Shown here: piece by piece, positions 1-7,430 of the stretch
Layout: each line of letters opens with the position of its first letter
Position numbering within the stretch: the stretch's first letter is position 1
From: Porphyrobacter sp. UBA7686
GTDB taxonomy: Bacteria; Pseudomonadota; Alphaproteobacteria; Sphingomonadales; Sphingomonadaceae
Length of the DNA stretch: 13,807 bases
Assembly (NCBI GenBank): GCA_002482865.1
Contig: DLGU01000010.1
Coordinates: forward strand, 1 to 13,807
Direction: 5' to 3'
Notes under the pieces: generated by a model
The model's database searches: none
What the model was told of the DNA's origin: nothing
What the model saw: the letters and a program-made list of their open reading frames with translations, nothing else
Made by a program: the position numbers and the translations under genes

Positions 1-816
1 CCACCAGGCCCAGCGATGGATGGATTCCATGGTGGCGTTGAAGCCCATGGTCCAGCGCCAGAACAGCGCCGCACGCTCGGATGCGGTGCCGCGATCGGTG
101 ATCTGCTCGATCTCGCGCTCACCGCCATAACGACCCACGGCAAGGATGGTCGCGCCATGCATGGCGAACAACAGGGTCGAGCCATACAGGAACGCGATCG
201 AGAGCGCGTGGAAGGGGTTGTAGAAGAGGTTGCCGTAGCGGATCGAGAACGCTGCCGTCCAGTCGAGGTGCGGGAAGATGCCGAACGGAACCGCTTCAGA
301 CCAGCTGCCCATCGCCATCGGGCGGATGAAGCCCAGCACCAGGTAGAGCCAGATGGCCGAAGCGAAGGCCCAGGGGATATGCATCCCCATGCCCAGCGCC
401 TTGGCGCGGTTATAGGTGCGCACCCACCACATCAGGATCGAGACCGTCAGGCTGAAGCCGGCGAGGATCCACCAGCCACCCTTGTCCAGCGGGACGAAGG
501 GGCTGAAGCCATATTCCGGGCCCGGGGGCGCGAGATAGAGCCAGAAGAATTCGCGCATGAAGGTCTGCGGGCTCCATCCGGCTTGCGCCCAGAAGTTGAG
601 CCCGATGATCATGATCGCCAGCGTACCGAAGGCGAGGCTGATCACCCCAGTGGCACCAAGATAGACGGGGCCGATCTGGGCCTGGCCCAGCTTGCCCATC
701 CAGTAGTTGTGGCCGACCAGGGCAATGCGCCCTTCGCTGCCGTCGAGGTGCGGGACGCCCATTTCGGGCGGCCCTTGCACCTGGACCTGTGTAAATATGT
801 TTTGATAAGTCGCCAT
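1..816 (-). CDS. pufM: PufM, photosynthetic reaction centre M subunit (3' end outside the window)
   Basis: PufM is the M chain of the type-II reaction centre, a five-helix inner-membrane protein that with PufL binds the BChl special pair, accessory BChls, bacteriopheophytins, quinones and the non-haem iron. The window holds the first 272 codons, starting at the ATG complementary to 814-816; an AAGGAG Shine-Dalgarno lies 10 nt upstream and overlaps the pufL stop codon. The N-terminus begins [13 protein letters not shown], typical of PufM. The conserved block [14 protein letters not shown] contains the special-pair His and the Tyr equivalent to M210. FAMHGATIL and [11 protein letters not shown] carry iron-ligand histidines, and [15 protein letters not shown] carries the iron-ligand Glu. 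The reading frame is open to base 1, so the C-terminus (about 35-55 residues by comparison with other PufM) is missing because of the window edge, not because of damage. It is the last visible gene of the puf operon. Confidence 0.98.
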   Translation of the reverse strand, partial: MATYQNIFTQVQVQGPPEMGVPHLDGSEGRIALVGHNYWMGKLGQAQIGPVYLGATGVISLAFGTLAIMIIGLNFWAQAGWSPQTFMREFFWLYLAPPGPEYGFSPFVPLDKGGWWILAGFSLTVSILMWWVRTYNRAKALGMGMHIPWAFASAIWLYLVLGFIRPMAMGSWSEAVPFGIFPHLDWTAAFSIRYGNLFYNPFHALSIAFLYGSTLLFAMHGATILAVGRYGGEREIEQITDRGTASERAALFWRWTMGFNATMESIHRWAWW

Positions 817-830
817 GGTTCAGGTGCTCC

Positions 831-1655
831 TTACGACCAGATCGGAATCTTCTTCCAGAAATCCCAGAATTCGATCCAGCTGCCGACATACAGAGTGCCG
901 GAGATGACGATGCAGATGGCGCTCCAGAACCCGGCGCTGAGCGCCAGGAAGAGTCCCACCCGGTGGATGCCGAGCGTGCCGACCGAGTACCCGATGAAGT
1001 CCCGGAAATAGGTATCTTCATATTCAGGCGACTTGACGTCGGTGCCTCCCGAAGGATTGACCGCCGACAGCACCAGACCGCCATGCAGAGCCAGAGCGAG
1101 CGCGTTCGTGAAGAAGAACGAGATCGCGAGCATGTGCACAGGGTTGTAGTGGAAGTTGCCGAAGGCATATCCGACGTTCGAGACCCACTCGAGGTGCGTC
1201 CAGATCCCGTAAGGGAAGCCGTTGCCCCACGCGCCCATCCACAAGGGACGGATGACGTTGAGCGAGACATAAGCGAACACAGCCACGCTGAAGGCGATCG
1301 GCACGTGGTAGCTCATGCCGAGCTTGCGGGAGATTTCCGCCTGCCGCAGCACCCACGAAACGAAGGCAACAACAGCGCAGCAGGTGATGATCTGCCAGTA
1401 TCCGCCTTGCGCCATCGGCGCGAGGCTAAGGCCATATTCGACGGGTGGCGGATTGATCGAAATGAGCCAGGGGTTGAGGGTCGGACCCTGTGTAGCGGCG
1501 GCGAAGATCAGCATTGTGCCCAAAAGGGCGCTGATCGCCGTCGTCACTCCAAAGAATCCGACATAAAACGGCCCGACCCAGAAGTCGAAAAGGTCGCCGC
1601 CGATTAATGTGCCACCGCGGACGCGGTATTTCCGCTCGAAACTAAGGAGCGCCAT
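831..1655 (-). CDS. pufL: PufL, photosynthetic reaction centre L subunit
   Basis: PufL is the L chain of the reaction centre (274 aa, five transmembrane helices). It begins [17 protein letters not shown], matching the family almost exactly. With a one-residue offset from Rhodobacter sphaeroides numbering (initiator Met counted here), His154 and His174 are the BChl ligands. His191 and His231 are iron ligands, and Glu213/Asp214/Ser224 match the QB proton-uptake residues L212, L213 and L223. The residue equivalent to GluL104 is Gln105 (codon at 1341-1343). The C-terminus is slightly shorter than in R. sphaeroides (281 aa). A GGAGG Shine-Dalgarno (complement of 1664-1668) lies 8 nt before the ATG, at the foot of an inverted repeat. 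The TAA stop overlaps the pufM Shine-Dalgarno, consistent with tight L-M co-translation. Confidence 0.98.
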   Translation of the reverse strand: MALLSFERKYRVRGGTLIGGDLFDFWVGPFYVGFFGVTTAISALLGTMLIFAAATQGPTLNPWLISINPPPVEYGLSLAPMAQGGYWQIITCCAVVAFVSWVLRQAEISRKLGMSYHVPIAFSVAVFAYVSLNVIRPLWMGAWGNGFPYGIWTHLEWVSNVGYAFGNFHYNPVHMLAISFFFTNALALALHGGLVLSAVNPSGGTDVKSPEYEDTYFRDFIGYSVGTLGIHRVGLFLALSAGFWSAICIVISGTLYVGSWIEFWDFWKKIPIWS

Positions 1656-1667
1656 AGGTCCATCCTC

Positions 1668-1684
1668 CCCGCCAGCGAGGCGGG
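1668..1684 (-). other. Stem-loop directly before pufL
   Basis: There is a perfect 6-bp inverted repeat, CCCGCC / GGCGGG, with a 5-nt loop. In the transcript its 3' arm abuts and shares one base with the pufL GGAGG ribosome-binding site. No U-run follows, so it does not look like an intrinsic terminator. With the neighbouring hairpin at 1718-1733 it forms the pufA-pufL intercistronic structure. In Rhodobacter, hairpins at this place slow 3'-5' decay of pufBA mRNA; the same role here is inferred. Confidence 0.65.
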
Positions 1685-1717
1685 TGCTATAGGTTTGCCA
1701 AAAAGTGTTAGGAGGCA

Positions 1718-1733
1718 GGCAGGCGAACCTGCC
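1718..1733 (-). other. UUCG-loop hairpin at the end of pufBA (mRNA stability element)
   Basis: On the transcript strand the sequence reads GGCAGG-UUCG-CCUGCC, a perfect 6-bp stem closed by a UUCG tetraloop, 21 nt past the pufA stop codon. Five U residues follow about 13 nt later (complement of 1700-1704), too far for a canonical intrinsic terminator. A role as an exonuclease barrier or processing element that raises pufBA over pufLM is known for this intercistronic position in Rhodobacter and is inferred here. Confidence 0.65.
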
Positions 1734-1754
1734 CCCTCACATTTCAAGCAGGAA

Positions 1755-1949
1755 CTATCCCGCCGCCGGAGCTTCCGACGATTCGATAGCTGCCTGAGCC
1801 GGTGCGGGCGCGCCGGGAGCGCGCTCGAGCCAGTTGTAGCGATCCGTGCTGAGCAGGATGAAGTGGATGGTGAACGCCAACACGGCGAGACCAACATGGA
1901 GCGCGACGAGGGCGCGACGGATGTCAAAGTAGAACCAAACTCTCCACAT
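1755..1949 (-). CDS. pufA: PufA, light-harvesting complex 1 alpha polypeptide
   Basis: PufA is the LH1 alpha chain, a small single-helix protein that pairs with PufB to bind BChl a and carotenoid in the ring around the reaction centre. The ATG complementary to 1947-1949 is preferred: it gives the typical N-terminus MWRVWFYFDIRRALVALHV, and an AAGGA Shine-Dalgarno lies 8 nt upstream. A TTG start at 1973 would add eight atypical residues. The protein has 64 residues. The hydrophobic span covers about residues 14-34 and includes the BChl-binding Ala25-xxx-His29; Trp40 follows on the periplasmic side. The last 20 or so residues (APGAPAPAQAAIESSEAPAAG) form an Ala/Pro-rich tail probably trimmed or disordered. 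It follows pufB after a gap of 76 nt and is separated from pufL by a 99-nt hairpin-bearing spacer. Confidence 0.95.
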   Translation of the reverse strand: MWRVWFYFDIRRALVALHVGLAVLAFTIHFILLSTDRYNWLERAPGAPAPAQAAIESSEAPAAG

Positions 1950-2025
1950 GGGAAAATTCCTTTCATGTACCAATCAGATATCTGCACGGCCTGCCGATTG
2001 CAGGCAGTGCGCAATCATGATGGAA

Positions 2026-2166
2026 TTAGAGCCAGGGCTTGTAGGCCCACATCAGGGCATGAGCCACGAGCGCGATCACCACATAAAGGGTGAAGGTGCC
2101 CATGAAGCCCTTGTGGATTTCCTGAGCCTCTTCAGGCGTCAGGTGAGTTCCGATACGTTCGTTCAT
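2026..2166 (-). CDS. pufB: PufB, light-harvesting complex 1 beta polypeptide
   Basis: PufB is the LH1 beta chain (46 aa), the partner of PufA in the core antenna. The start is the ATG complementary to 2164-2166, with a GGAG Shine-Dalgarno 8 nt upstream; a longer in-frame reading back to 2271 adds non-conserved sequence and is not supported. The cytoplasmic segment contains LTPEEAQEIHKGF, matching the conserved EAQE(I/L)H motif with His18. The single helix (about residues 22-41) carries His36 in IALVAHALMWAYKPW, the BChl ligand. It ends with the conserved WxYxPW pattern (Trp40, Trp45). No pufQ-like gene precedes it; bchZ ends 171 nt upstream. Confidence 0.95.
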   Translation of the reverse strand: MNERIGTHLTPEEAQEIHKGFMGTFTLYVVIALVAHALMWAYKPWL

Positions 2167-2337
2167 CGGGTTTTCTCCGTTCAGTTGGGTTTGATTGAGA
2201 GCCCGAAAGCTCCCTTCGGCGTCCCCGCGTGATCCCCCACGTGGATTGGAGAGCCCCCTCGAAGGGGGCATGGGATTGTGCCGTCGCGGAAAGACTCCGC
2301 GTCAGCGACAAAGGGTTGGGAAGGGCGGGCATGATCG
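2167..2337 (-). promoter_or_regulatory. bchZ-pufB intergenic leader with several inverted repeats
   Basis: This 171-nt spacer between bchZ and pufB holds no convincing gene; short frames through it have no family features. In transcript order it carries three perfect stems. The first is CGCGGA/TCCGCG (2285-2301, 5-nt loop). The second is a 7-bp stem GCCCCCT/AGGGGGC (2253-2269, 3-nt loop). The third is CCGAA/TTCGG (2203-2219). None is followed by a U-run, so processing, 5'-end protection or attenuation of the puf message fits better than termination. In other purple bacteria a puf promoter lies in this area or in the end of bchZ. I see no clear sigma-70 boxes or TGT-N12-ACA site here. Confidence 0.5.
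2253..2269 (-). other. 7-bp perfect hairpin upstream of pufB
   Basis: The inverted repeat GCCCCCT-CGA-AGGGGGC reads the same way on both strands apart from its 3-nt loop. It lies 86 nt before the pufB start codon and is the strongest structure in the bchZ-pufB spacer. The transcript downstream has no poly-U tract, arguing against a simple terminator. A role as a 5'-end protector or cleavage boundary of the puf mRNA is inferred from its position only. Confidence 0.6.
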
Positions 2338-3798
2338 TCATGCTCCCGCACCTTCAAGCAGCGCCTCGGCGAGGCAGTCTGCGGTAACTGTGGCGTGCCC
2401 GCGGCGCCGCGCGGTCCGTTCGGCCAGATCGCGCAGGCGCTTGGCCGCGGAAATCCGAACCAGGACCGGCTGGGCTTCAACCAGCTGGTCAAGCTTGGTC
2501 TTGGCTTCGTCGTCCCAAGCCAGTTGCGCTTCATTACGCGTTGGCGTCGGGTCGACCTTGTCGAGCTCGGTGCCAAGCGGCAGGATGTGGAACAGCGCGT
2601 CAAACAGCGCATTGCACACTTCCTGCACCAGATAGGTCGCGCCGGAATATCCCATGAAGGGCGTGCCGGTGTGGCGACGGATCGCAGCGCCAGGGAAGCT
2701 TGCTGGAATGAACTGCGTGCTCGGTCCGTAGCCGCTGCCGGACTTTTCAGCCAGATACATGCGTTCGTTGTAGCTGCCGAACATCACCAGCGGCGGATTG
2801 CTGTGCAAGGATTCGCGTACGGCGTGGTTATCGGTCTTCACCCCGGCGCAGCGCGAGGCCGCGATGGTGCAGGGCAGGCCCATGTCACCTTCAAGGAATT
2901 GGCGGATGCCGCGCGCATAGGTGTCATTGGCGACAATGCCGAAGCTTGCGGTGCCGAAGAAGTCCTGCGTGACCGAACGCCACAGATCCCACAAGGGCTT
3001 GATCGTGGTGTGCTTCTCGCGCTCGATGAAGGGTTCCGGATCGAGGCCGAGCTCGGCGCCCAGCGCGCGCAGGAACTTGGTGGTTTGGGTGAGGCCGATC
3101 GGCGCCTGGAAATAGGGCCGTTCGAGCGTCTCGCACAGGTTGCGGCCAAACTCTCGGTACATGCAGACGTTCGCGTCGCTCGTGGCGAGGTCGCGGATAT
3201 CGGCAAGGTGGCTGCCCAGCGGGAACGCCATGCCGACTTCAGCGCCGATGCCTTCAACAAGGCGGCGGATCTCGGCCAGATCGCTCGGCATGTTGAACAT
3301 GCCATAGGACGGGCCAATGATGTTCACGCGGGGCTTCTCGCCGTCCTTGCGCACGCGCTTTTCTGGCATTTTCTTGGGGCCGAATTCGGTCCATAGCCAG
3401 GTCAGCGCGCGGTCGGCCGATTGCCACTGATCTTCATCGATGGTGCGCGGCAGGAAGCGCTTGATATTGGTGCCTTCAGGCGTCACGCCGCCGCCGATCA
3501 TCTCGGCAATGGAACCGGTGACGACCACGCAGGGCAATTCGGTGTCGAGCGCTTTCCACGCCCGCTTCATCGCGCCTTCGGTGCCGGTCTTGCCCAGTTC
3601 TTCCTCGCCCAGGCCGGTGACGACGATGGGGAGCTCATGCGGGGGCAGCGCGTCGGTGTAGTGCAACACGCTGGTGACCGGCAGGTTCTCGCAGCCCACG
3701 GGGCCGTCGATGATGACCTGCAACCCCTTCACCGCGGTGAAGACGTAGGTAGCGCCCCAATATCCGCCAGCGCGATCGTGATCGAGGATGAGGGTCAT
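2338..3798 (-). CDS. bchZ: BchZ, chlorophyllide a reductase (COR) subunit Z
   Basis: BchZ (486 aa) is the beta-type catalytic subunit of chlorophyllide a reductase, the nitrogenase-like enzyme that reduces the C7-C8 bond of chlorin ring B. BchYZ is the catalytic component and BchX the ATP-dependent reductase. The start [20 protein letters not shown] and the block [21 protein letters not shown] (Cys36, a likely FeS or cluster-region Cys) are typical. [21 protein letters not shown] follows at residues 92-112, with Cys90 just before. The last 50 or so residues form the small helical PCP_red-like domain shared with BchB. The ATG overlaps the bchY stop in an ATGA arrangement (4 nt), indicating translational coupling. 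It is the last bch gene before the puf genes. Confidence 0.97.
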   Translation of the reverse strand: MTLILDHDRAGGYWGATYVFTAVKGLQVIIDGPVGCENLPVTSVLHYTDALPPHELPIVVTGLGEEELGKTGTEGAMKRAWKALDTELPCVVVTGSIAEMIGGGVTPEGTNIKRFLPRTIDEDQWQSADRALTWLWTEFGPKKMPEKRVRKDGEKPRVNIIGPSYGMFNMPSDLAEIRRLVEGIGAEVGMAFPLGSHLADIRDLATSDANVCMYREFGRNLCETLERPYFQAPIGLTQTTKFLRALGAELGLDPEPFIEREKHTTIKPLWDLWRSVTQDFFGTASFGIVANDTYARGIRQFLEGDMGLPCTIAASRCAGVKTDNHAVRESLHSNPPLVMFGSYNERMYLAEKSGSGYGPSTQFIPASFPGAAIRRHTGTPFMGYSGATYLVQEVCNALFDALFHILPLGTELDKVDPTPTRNEAQLAWDDEAKTKLDQLVEAQPVLVRISAAKRLRDLAERTARRRGHATVTADCLAEALLEGAGA

Positions 3799-5345
3799 GA
3801 GCCGATCGCCTCCGACGCCTTGCGTGCTGCTTCATTGAGGGCAGCGTATTTCTTGCGGAACTTAGGCCGGTCGACCGGGAGCTCTTCCCAAACGCCGGCC
3901 GCGTGTTCCGTGCCGACGCCTTCGAAGAAGTCGCGCATCGCATCGAAGCGCGCCTTGTTGCCCATCGCGGCGTTGATGACCGTGGCGAGGCTGCCAGCCC
4001 CTGCCGGACCCATCAGCGGACGGGCCGAGATGAGGTTGGTGAAGTAGAGAGAAGGGATCGCGCGCGATTTGGCGTGCTGCACCACCGGAGTGGTGCCAAT
4101 CGCGAGATCGGGGCGGTATTCGTCGACCGCTGCAATGTCCTGTTCGAGACTGGCGCGGAATTGCACATGCGCGCCGCGCGCTTCGAGCCACTCGCGGTCG
4201 GCATCCGACCACTTGGTGCGCGGGGTTGCGGTGCCCACGTAAGGCACTTCGGCGCCGCTTTCGATCAGCAGGCGGGCGACCAGCAACTCGGAACCTTCGT
4301 AGCCCGAAACTGTGATCCGGCCCTTGATCGGCATGGCGGAAAGCGCACCGCGGCAAGCGGCGATCATGGTGTTCTTGACCGCGTCGACCTTGTCCTGCGG
4401 CAGGCCCAGCGTATCGCCAAGGGATTGCAGCCACGCGGCGGTGCCATCAGCGCCGACCGGGGCCGAACCGATAATCGGGCGTCCGGCCGCTTCAAATTCG
4501 CGGATGCTGGCGGTGTAGAAGGGGTGGATTGCAGCCACGACCGCGCAATCGAGCGCAGCATAAAGCTCGCGCCATTCGCGGGTCGGGACAACCGGGCCAG
4601 CCGCAAGGCCGAGCGGTGCGAGCATCTGCCCGATCACCACCGGATCAGCCGGGAACATTTCGCCCAGCAACGTTACTGTTGGCAGATCAGACCGCTCACG
4701 CGGCGCGGCAACCGGGCCAGCCGCGACTTCTTCGCGGGCGTAGTTAAGCATTGCGCCCGCCAACACGTCTTTCGCTTCGGCGTGGGTCGGAATGCCGAAA
4801 CCGGGGACATCGATACCGATGATCCGCACGCCGTTGATCGCCTTGCCCAGCAAGCGCAGTGGTACACCGCTGGCGGTGGGGACGCACAGGTTGGTGACAA
4901 CAATGGCGTCGTAATTCTCAGGATCGGCGAGTCCTTCGACCGCTTCCTTGATGTCTTCGAACAGCTTGCCGGTCACCAGCGTTTCGCTGGAGAAGGGCAC
5001 ATAGCCCACGGTGCGGCGCGCGCCGTAGAAGTGCGAGGTGAAGGTCAGACCGTAAACACAGCAGGCCGAGCCTGACAGTACGGTCGCAGTGCGGCGCATC
5101 CGCAGGCCCACACGCAGGCTTCCGAAGGCCGGGCACATGGATTGCGGTTGATCATGCGGGCCAGCCTGCGGATCGACCGGATAGTCGGCAGCGTAGCGAT
5201 CAAGCACTTCGCTCTTGCCCGCCGAGCGTGCCGCTTCGCGCATCGTCTCTTTCGACGAGCAGGCACCGCCACTGGCGACCGCGCCGGTATCGAGCTCGAT
5301 CCGGTCAGGGGCGCGTGAGGCGTTGGGGGGGAAGGCATCGCTCAT
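3795..5345 (-). CDS. bchY: BchY, chlorophyllide a reductase (COR) subunit Y
   Basis: BchY (516 aa) is the alpha-type catalytic subunit of chlorophyllide a reductase, related to BchN and NifD. Candidate ligands of the interfacial 4Fe-4S cluster are Cys71 ([10 protein letters not shown]), Cys95/Cys96 (SGSACCVYG) and Cys154 ([10 protein letters not shown]). The family signature [20 protein letters not shown] is at residues 101-120. The C-terminal half contains [20 protein letters not shown] and [14 protein letters not shown], usual in the second Rossmann-like domains. The start [13 protein letters not shown] lies 4 nt after the bchX stop with a GAGG-type ribosome site inside the bchX end. Its own TGA overlaps the bchZ ATG by 4 nt. 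The first 60 residues are weakly conserved. No damage is seen. Confidence 0.97.
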   Translation of the reverse strand: MSDAFPPNASRAPDRIELDTGAVASGGACSSKETMREAARSAGKSEVLDRYAADYPVDPQAGPHDQPQSMCPAFGSLRVGLRMRRTATVLSGSACCVYGLTFTSHFYGARRTVGYVPFSSETLVTGKLFEDIKEAVEGLADPENYDAIVVTNLCVPTASGVPLRLLGKAINGVRIIGIDVPGFGIPTHAEAKDVLAGAMLNYAREEVAAGPVAAPRERSDLPTVTLLGEMFPADPVVIGQMLAPLGLAAGPVVPTREWRELYAALDCAVVAAIHPFYTASIREFEAAGRPIIGSAPVGADGTAAWLQSLGDTLGLPQDKVDAVKNTMIAACRGALSAMPIKGRITVSGYEGSELLVARLLIESGAEVPYVGTATPRTKWSDADREWLEARGAHVQFRASLEQDIAAVDEYRPDLAIGTTPVVQHAKSRAIPSLYFTNLISARPLMGPAGAGSLATVINAAMGNKARFDAMRDFFEGVGTEHAAGVWEELPVDRPKFRKKYAALNEAARKASEAIGS

Positions 5346-5349
5346 CGCA

Positions 5350-6354
5350 TCAGGCCTCGTCGTAGATCACTTCGAGGGTGGGGCGGGTTTCGTAAACACC
5401 GCCGCGCATGTCGGCCTGGGTTGCCGGGATCAGTTCCACATTGGCGCCGGTCACGTCAGCGCTGAACAGGCCGAGCAGGCCGTCCTGCGTCAAAGGCGTC
5501 GGGCGCACCGGGGGTGCTTCGGCGACGTTGACGGCGAGGTCTTCGAACAGGCTCGCCCAATCGCCGCCGGGGATGCCGATGATCTGGTAATTGGCGCTCT
5601 TGCGGCGGATGTCTTCGTTCGCCGGGATTGCGGTGAGCACCGGGATGCCGACTGCTTCGGCGAAGGCGTGGGCTTCCCCGGTGCCGTCATCCTTGTTGAT
5701 GATCATGCCAGCCACACCGACATTGCCGCCCATCTTGCGGAAATATTCGACCGCCTGGCAGACGTTATTCGCCACGTAGAGCGATTGCAGATCGTTCGAT
5801 CCGACCACGATCACCTTCTGGCACATGTCGCGGGCGATCGGCAGGCCGAAGCCGCCGCACACCACGTCGCCGAGGAAATCGAGCAACACGTAATCAAAGC
5901 CCCAGTCGTGGAAGCCCAGCTTTTCGAGCAGTTCGAAGCCGTGGATGATCCCGCGACCACCGCAACCGCGCCCGACTTCGGGGCCGCCGAGTTCCATCGC
6001 GAAAACGCCGTCACGCTGGAAGCACACATCTTCGATGCGGACTTCTTCGCCGGCGGCCTTCTTCTTCGATGAGGTTTCGATGATTGTGGGGCAGGACTTG
6101 CCGCCGAACAGCAGGCTGGTGGTATCCGATTTGGGATCGCAGCCGATCAGCAGCACCCGCTTGCCCTGCTGGGCCATCATGTAGCTGAGATTGGAGAGCG
6201 CGAAGCTCTTGCCGCTGCCGCCCTTGCCGTAAATCGCAATGACCTGGGTTTCAGACTTCACTTCGCCGGTGTGCACCGGATCGGGTTCAATGCCCGCTTC
6301 CTCGCGCAGGGCGGCCACTTGATCTTCCAGGGTTCGGGTATCGAGCACAGACAT
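5350..6354 (-). CDS. bchX: BchX, chlorophyllide a reductase iron-sulfur ATPase subunit
   Basis: BchX (334 aa) is the NifH-like homodimeric reductase that couples ATP hydrolysis to electron transfer from its bridging 4Fe-4S cluster to BchYZ. The P-loop YGKGGSGKS is at residues 42-50 and GCDPKSDTT at 71-79. The cluster ligands are Cys131 (GRGCGGRG) and Cys166 (DVVCGGFG). The start was chosen at [10 protein letters not shown] because GGAG (complement of 6364-6367) then has a 9-nt spacing; the ATG six bases earlier (6360) would have only 3 nt. The chosen ATG shares one base with the bchC stop (TGATG), so translation is probably coupled. An in-frame extension to 6525 lies inside bchC and is not conserved. 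Confidence 0.97.
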   Translation of the reverse strand: MSVLDTRTLEDQVAALREEAGIEPDPVHTGEVKSETQVIAIYGKGGSGKSFALSNLSYMMAQQGKRVLLIGCDPKSDTTSLLFGGKSCPTIIETSSKKKAAGEEVRIEDVCFQRDGVFAMELGGPEVGRGCGGRGIIHGFELLEKLGFHDWGFDYVLLDFLGDVVCGGFGLPIARDMCQKVIVVGSNDLQSLYVANNVCQAVEYFRKMGGNVGVAGMIINKDDGTGEAHAFAEAVGIPVLTAIPANEDIRRKSANYQIIGIPGGDWASLFEDLAVNVAEAPPVRPTPLTQDGLLGLFSADVTGANVELIPATQADMRGGVYETRPTLEVIYDEA

Positions 6355-7301
6355 CAGCATTCGCTCCAATCGAGAACCATTTTTAGACAATCGGGGTCGG
6401 TGAAGGCCTGCGGATAGGCGTCGAGCGCCTCGCCTGCCGGTCGCCGGTTGGTGACGAGGCCCTTCAAATCGAGCCTCCCACATTCGATCAGTGCCCGCGT
6501 TTCCGCGAGGTCGCCGGGCTGCCATTCAGCGGCGACCCGGAAGTGCGCTTCACGCATGAAGGCAGCGGGGAAAGCGAAGCTCACCCGCTCGGAATAGAAG
6601 CCCGCCAGCACGATCTCGCCGCCCTTGGCGAGACGCATGACGAGATCATCGATCAGGCCTGCGTCGCCGCTGGCATCGTAGATCGCGTGATAATCGCGGC
6701 GGTCGTCCGTTGTCGGGTCGATGGCGTTATAGCCAACCGCGCCAAAGCGGCGGGCGGGGTTGGTTTCCCACACGGTCGGTGCCGCGCCGCCCAAGGCCAG
6801 CGTCAACCGGGCGAGCAGACGACCAAGCACGCCGTGACCGATGATAAGGTCAGGCAACGCCTCGCGGCGAGCAAAGCCACCTTTGATCGCGTGGAGCGCC
6901 GTGGCGGCCAGTGCGCACAGCACGCCGGATTCGCCCAGATGTTCAGGAATGGGGAGCGCTCGCGCCGAAGGCACGATCACGCGCTTGGCCGTCCCGCCAA
7001 ACAATCCGCGGGCATCGGTGTAGCAATTGGCGCCGGGAACGAACACCCAGTCGCCGATCCGGGCGCGAGCTTCGGGTCCGGCATCGACGATGCGGCCAAC
7101 CGATTCGTAACCGGGCACCAGCGGATAGCCGAGGCCGGGGAAGGGCGGCATCCGCCCGCTCCACAGCAGCTTTTCTGTGCCGGTACTGATTCCGCTGAAA
7201 GCAATTTCGATAAGAACGTCTGCGGCTTCCACCGGCTTCATCTCGAGCGACCGAAGCGCAAGGCGCTCCGGAGCTTCAAGAATGACGGCCAGGGTATTCA
7301 T
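6354..7301 (-). CDS. bchC: BchC, bacteriochlorophyllide a 3-hydroxyethyl dehydrogenase
   Basis: BchC (315 aa) is an NAD-dependent oxidoreductase of the medium-chain alcohol dehydrogenase fold that oxidises the 3-(1-hydroxyethyl) group to the 3-acetyl group of bacteriochlorophyllide a. Characteristic segments are [19 protein letters not shown] (residues 31-49), [16 protein letters not shown] (60-75) and a Rossmann glycine motif IIGHGVLG (153-160). The usual structural-zinc cysteine cluster of alcohol dehydrogenases is absent, as expected for this family. A GGGAG Shine-Dalgarno lies 9 nt before the ATG. It is the first gene after a 129-nt spacer holding a candidate promoter with two PpsR-type boxes, so bchC probably heads the bchCXYZ-puf transcript, with possible read-through from crtF. 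Confidence 0.96.
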   Translation of the reverse strand: MNTLAVILEAPERLALRSLEMKPVEAADVLIEIAFSGISTGTEKLLWSGRMPPFPGLGYPLVPGYESVGRIVDAGPEARARIGDWVFVPGANCYTDARGLFGGTAKRVIVPSARALPIPEHLGESGVLCALAATALHAIKGGFARREALPDLIIGHGVLGRLLARLTLALGGAAPTVWETNPARRFGAVGYNAIDPTTDDRRDYHAIYDASGDAGLIDDLVMRLAKGGEIVLAGFYSERVSFAFPAAFMREAHFRVAAEWQPGDLAETRALIECGRLDLKGLVTNRRPAGEALDAYPQAFTDPDCLKMVLDWSEC

Positions 7302-7378
7302 CGCTTCGTTCTCCCATTTTTCCGGATTCCGCAGCGCGAACGCCGACTCGAAAGTCCGAAAAAAAACGTTCTCCCACC

Positions 7379-7396
7379 TGTTTGCTACGCCTTACA
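7379..7396. promoter_or_regulatory. PpsR/CrtJ operator 1 of bchC (TGT-N12-ACA)
   Basis: TGTTTGCTACGCCTTACA fits the TGT-N12-ACA consensus of the redox/light repressor PpsR (CrtJ). It overlaps the candidate -10 region of the bchC promoter, so bound repressor would block RNA polymerase. It is the weaker of the pair, because the inner consensus C/G next to the TGT/ACA half-sites is not kept. Confidence 0.75.
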
Positions 7397-7404
7397 ACAT
7401 TGAC

Positions 7405-7422
7405 TGTCAAACAACTTGGACA
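7405..7422. promoter_or_regulatory. PpsR/CrtJ operator 2 of bchC (TGTC-N10-GACA)
   Basis: TGTCAAACAACTTGGACA is an exact TGTC-N10-GACA palindrome. It lies 8 bp from operator 1 and contains the -35 hexamer TTGACA of the bchC promoter on the minus strand. Two sites 8 bp apart over the -35 and -10 region match the known CrtJ arrangement at Rhodobacter capsulatus bchC, where binding is cooperative. Identity is based on motif and position only. Confidence 0.85.
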
Positions 7423-7430
7423 ATTTATGC

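Larger units (their letters stand above)
7302..7430 (-). promoter_or_regulatory. crtF-bchC spacer: bchC promoter and leader
   Basis: This 129-nt spacer contains two PpsR-type palindromes and a sigma-70-like promoter on the minus strand. The -35 box TTGACA (complement of 7405-7410) is followed after 17 nt by a weak -10 candidate TAGCAA (complement of 7382-7387). One palindrome covers each box. The leader after the promoter carries an eight-T run (complement of 7359-7366) and a short GACT-TTCG-AGTC hairpin, in that order, so it is not an intrinsic terminator. The motif CGTTCTCCCA occurs twice (7307-7316 and 7367-7376); the copy nearer the gene contains its Shine-Dalgarno. Confidence 0.7.

Noticed and set aside
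410..1270. 286-codon minus-strand frame spanning the pufL/pufM junction
   Set aside because: It runs in another frame through both reaction-centre genes; its Ser/Arg-rich translation has no membrane helices or motifs.
1973..1975. Upstream TTG as pufA start
   Set aside because: The ATG at 1949 has the typical MWRVW N-terminus and a correctly spaced AAGGA; the eight extra residues are not family-like.
2395..3396. 333-codon plus-strand frame opposite bchZ
   Set aside because: Antisense shadow of a clearly conserved gene; no recognisable domain and no ribosome-binding evidence.
3903..5075. Long 390-codon open frame on the plus strand
   Set aside because: It lies wholly antisense to bchY, shows no family motif, and is rich in Arg/Asp/Gly as expected from the mirror of GC-rich codons.
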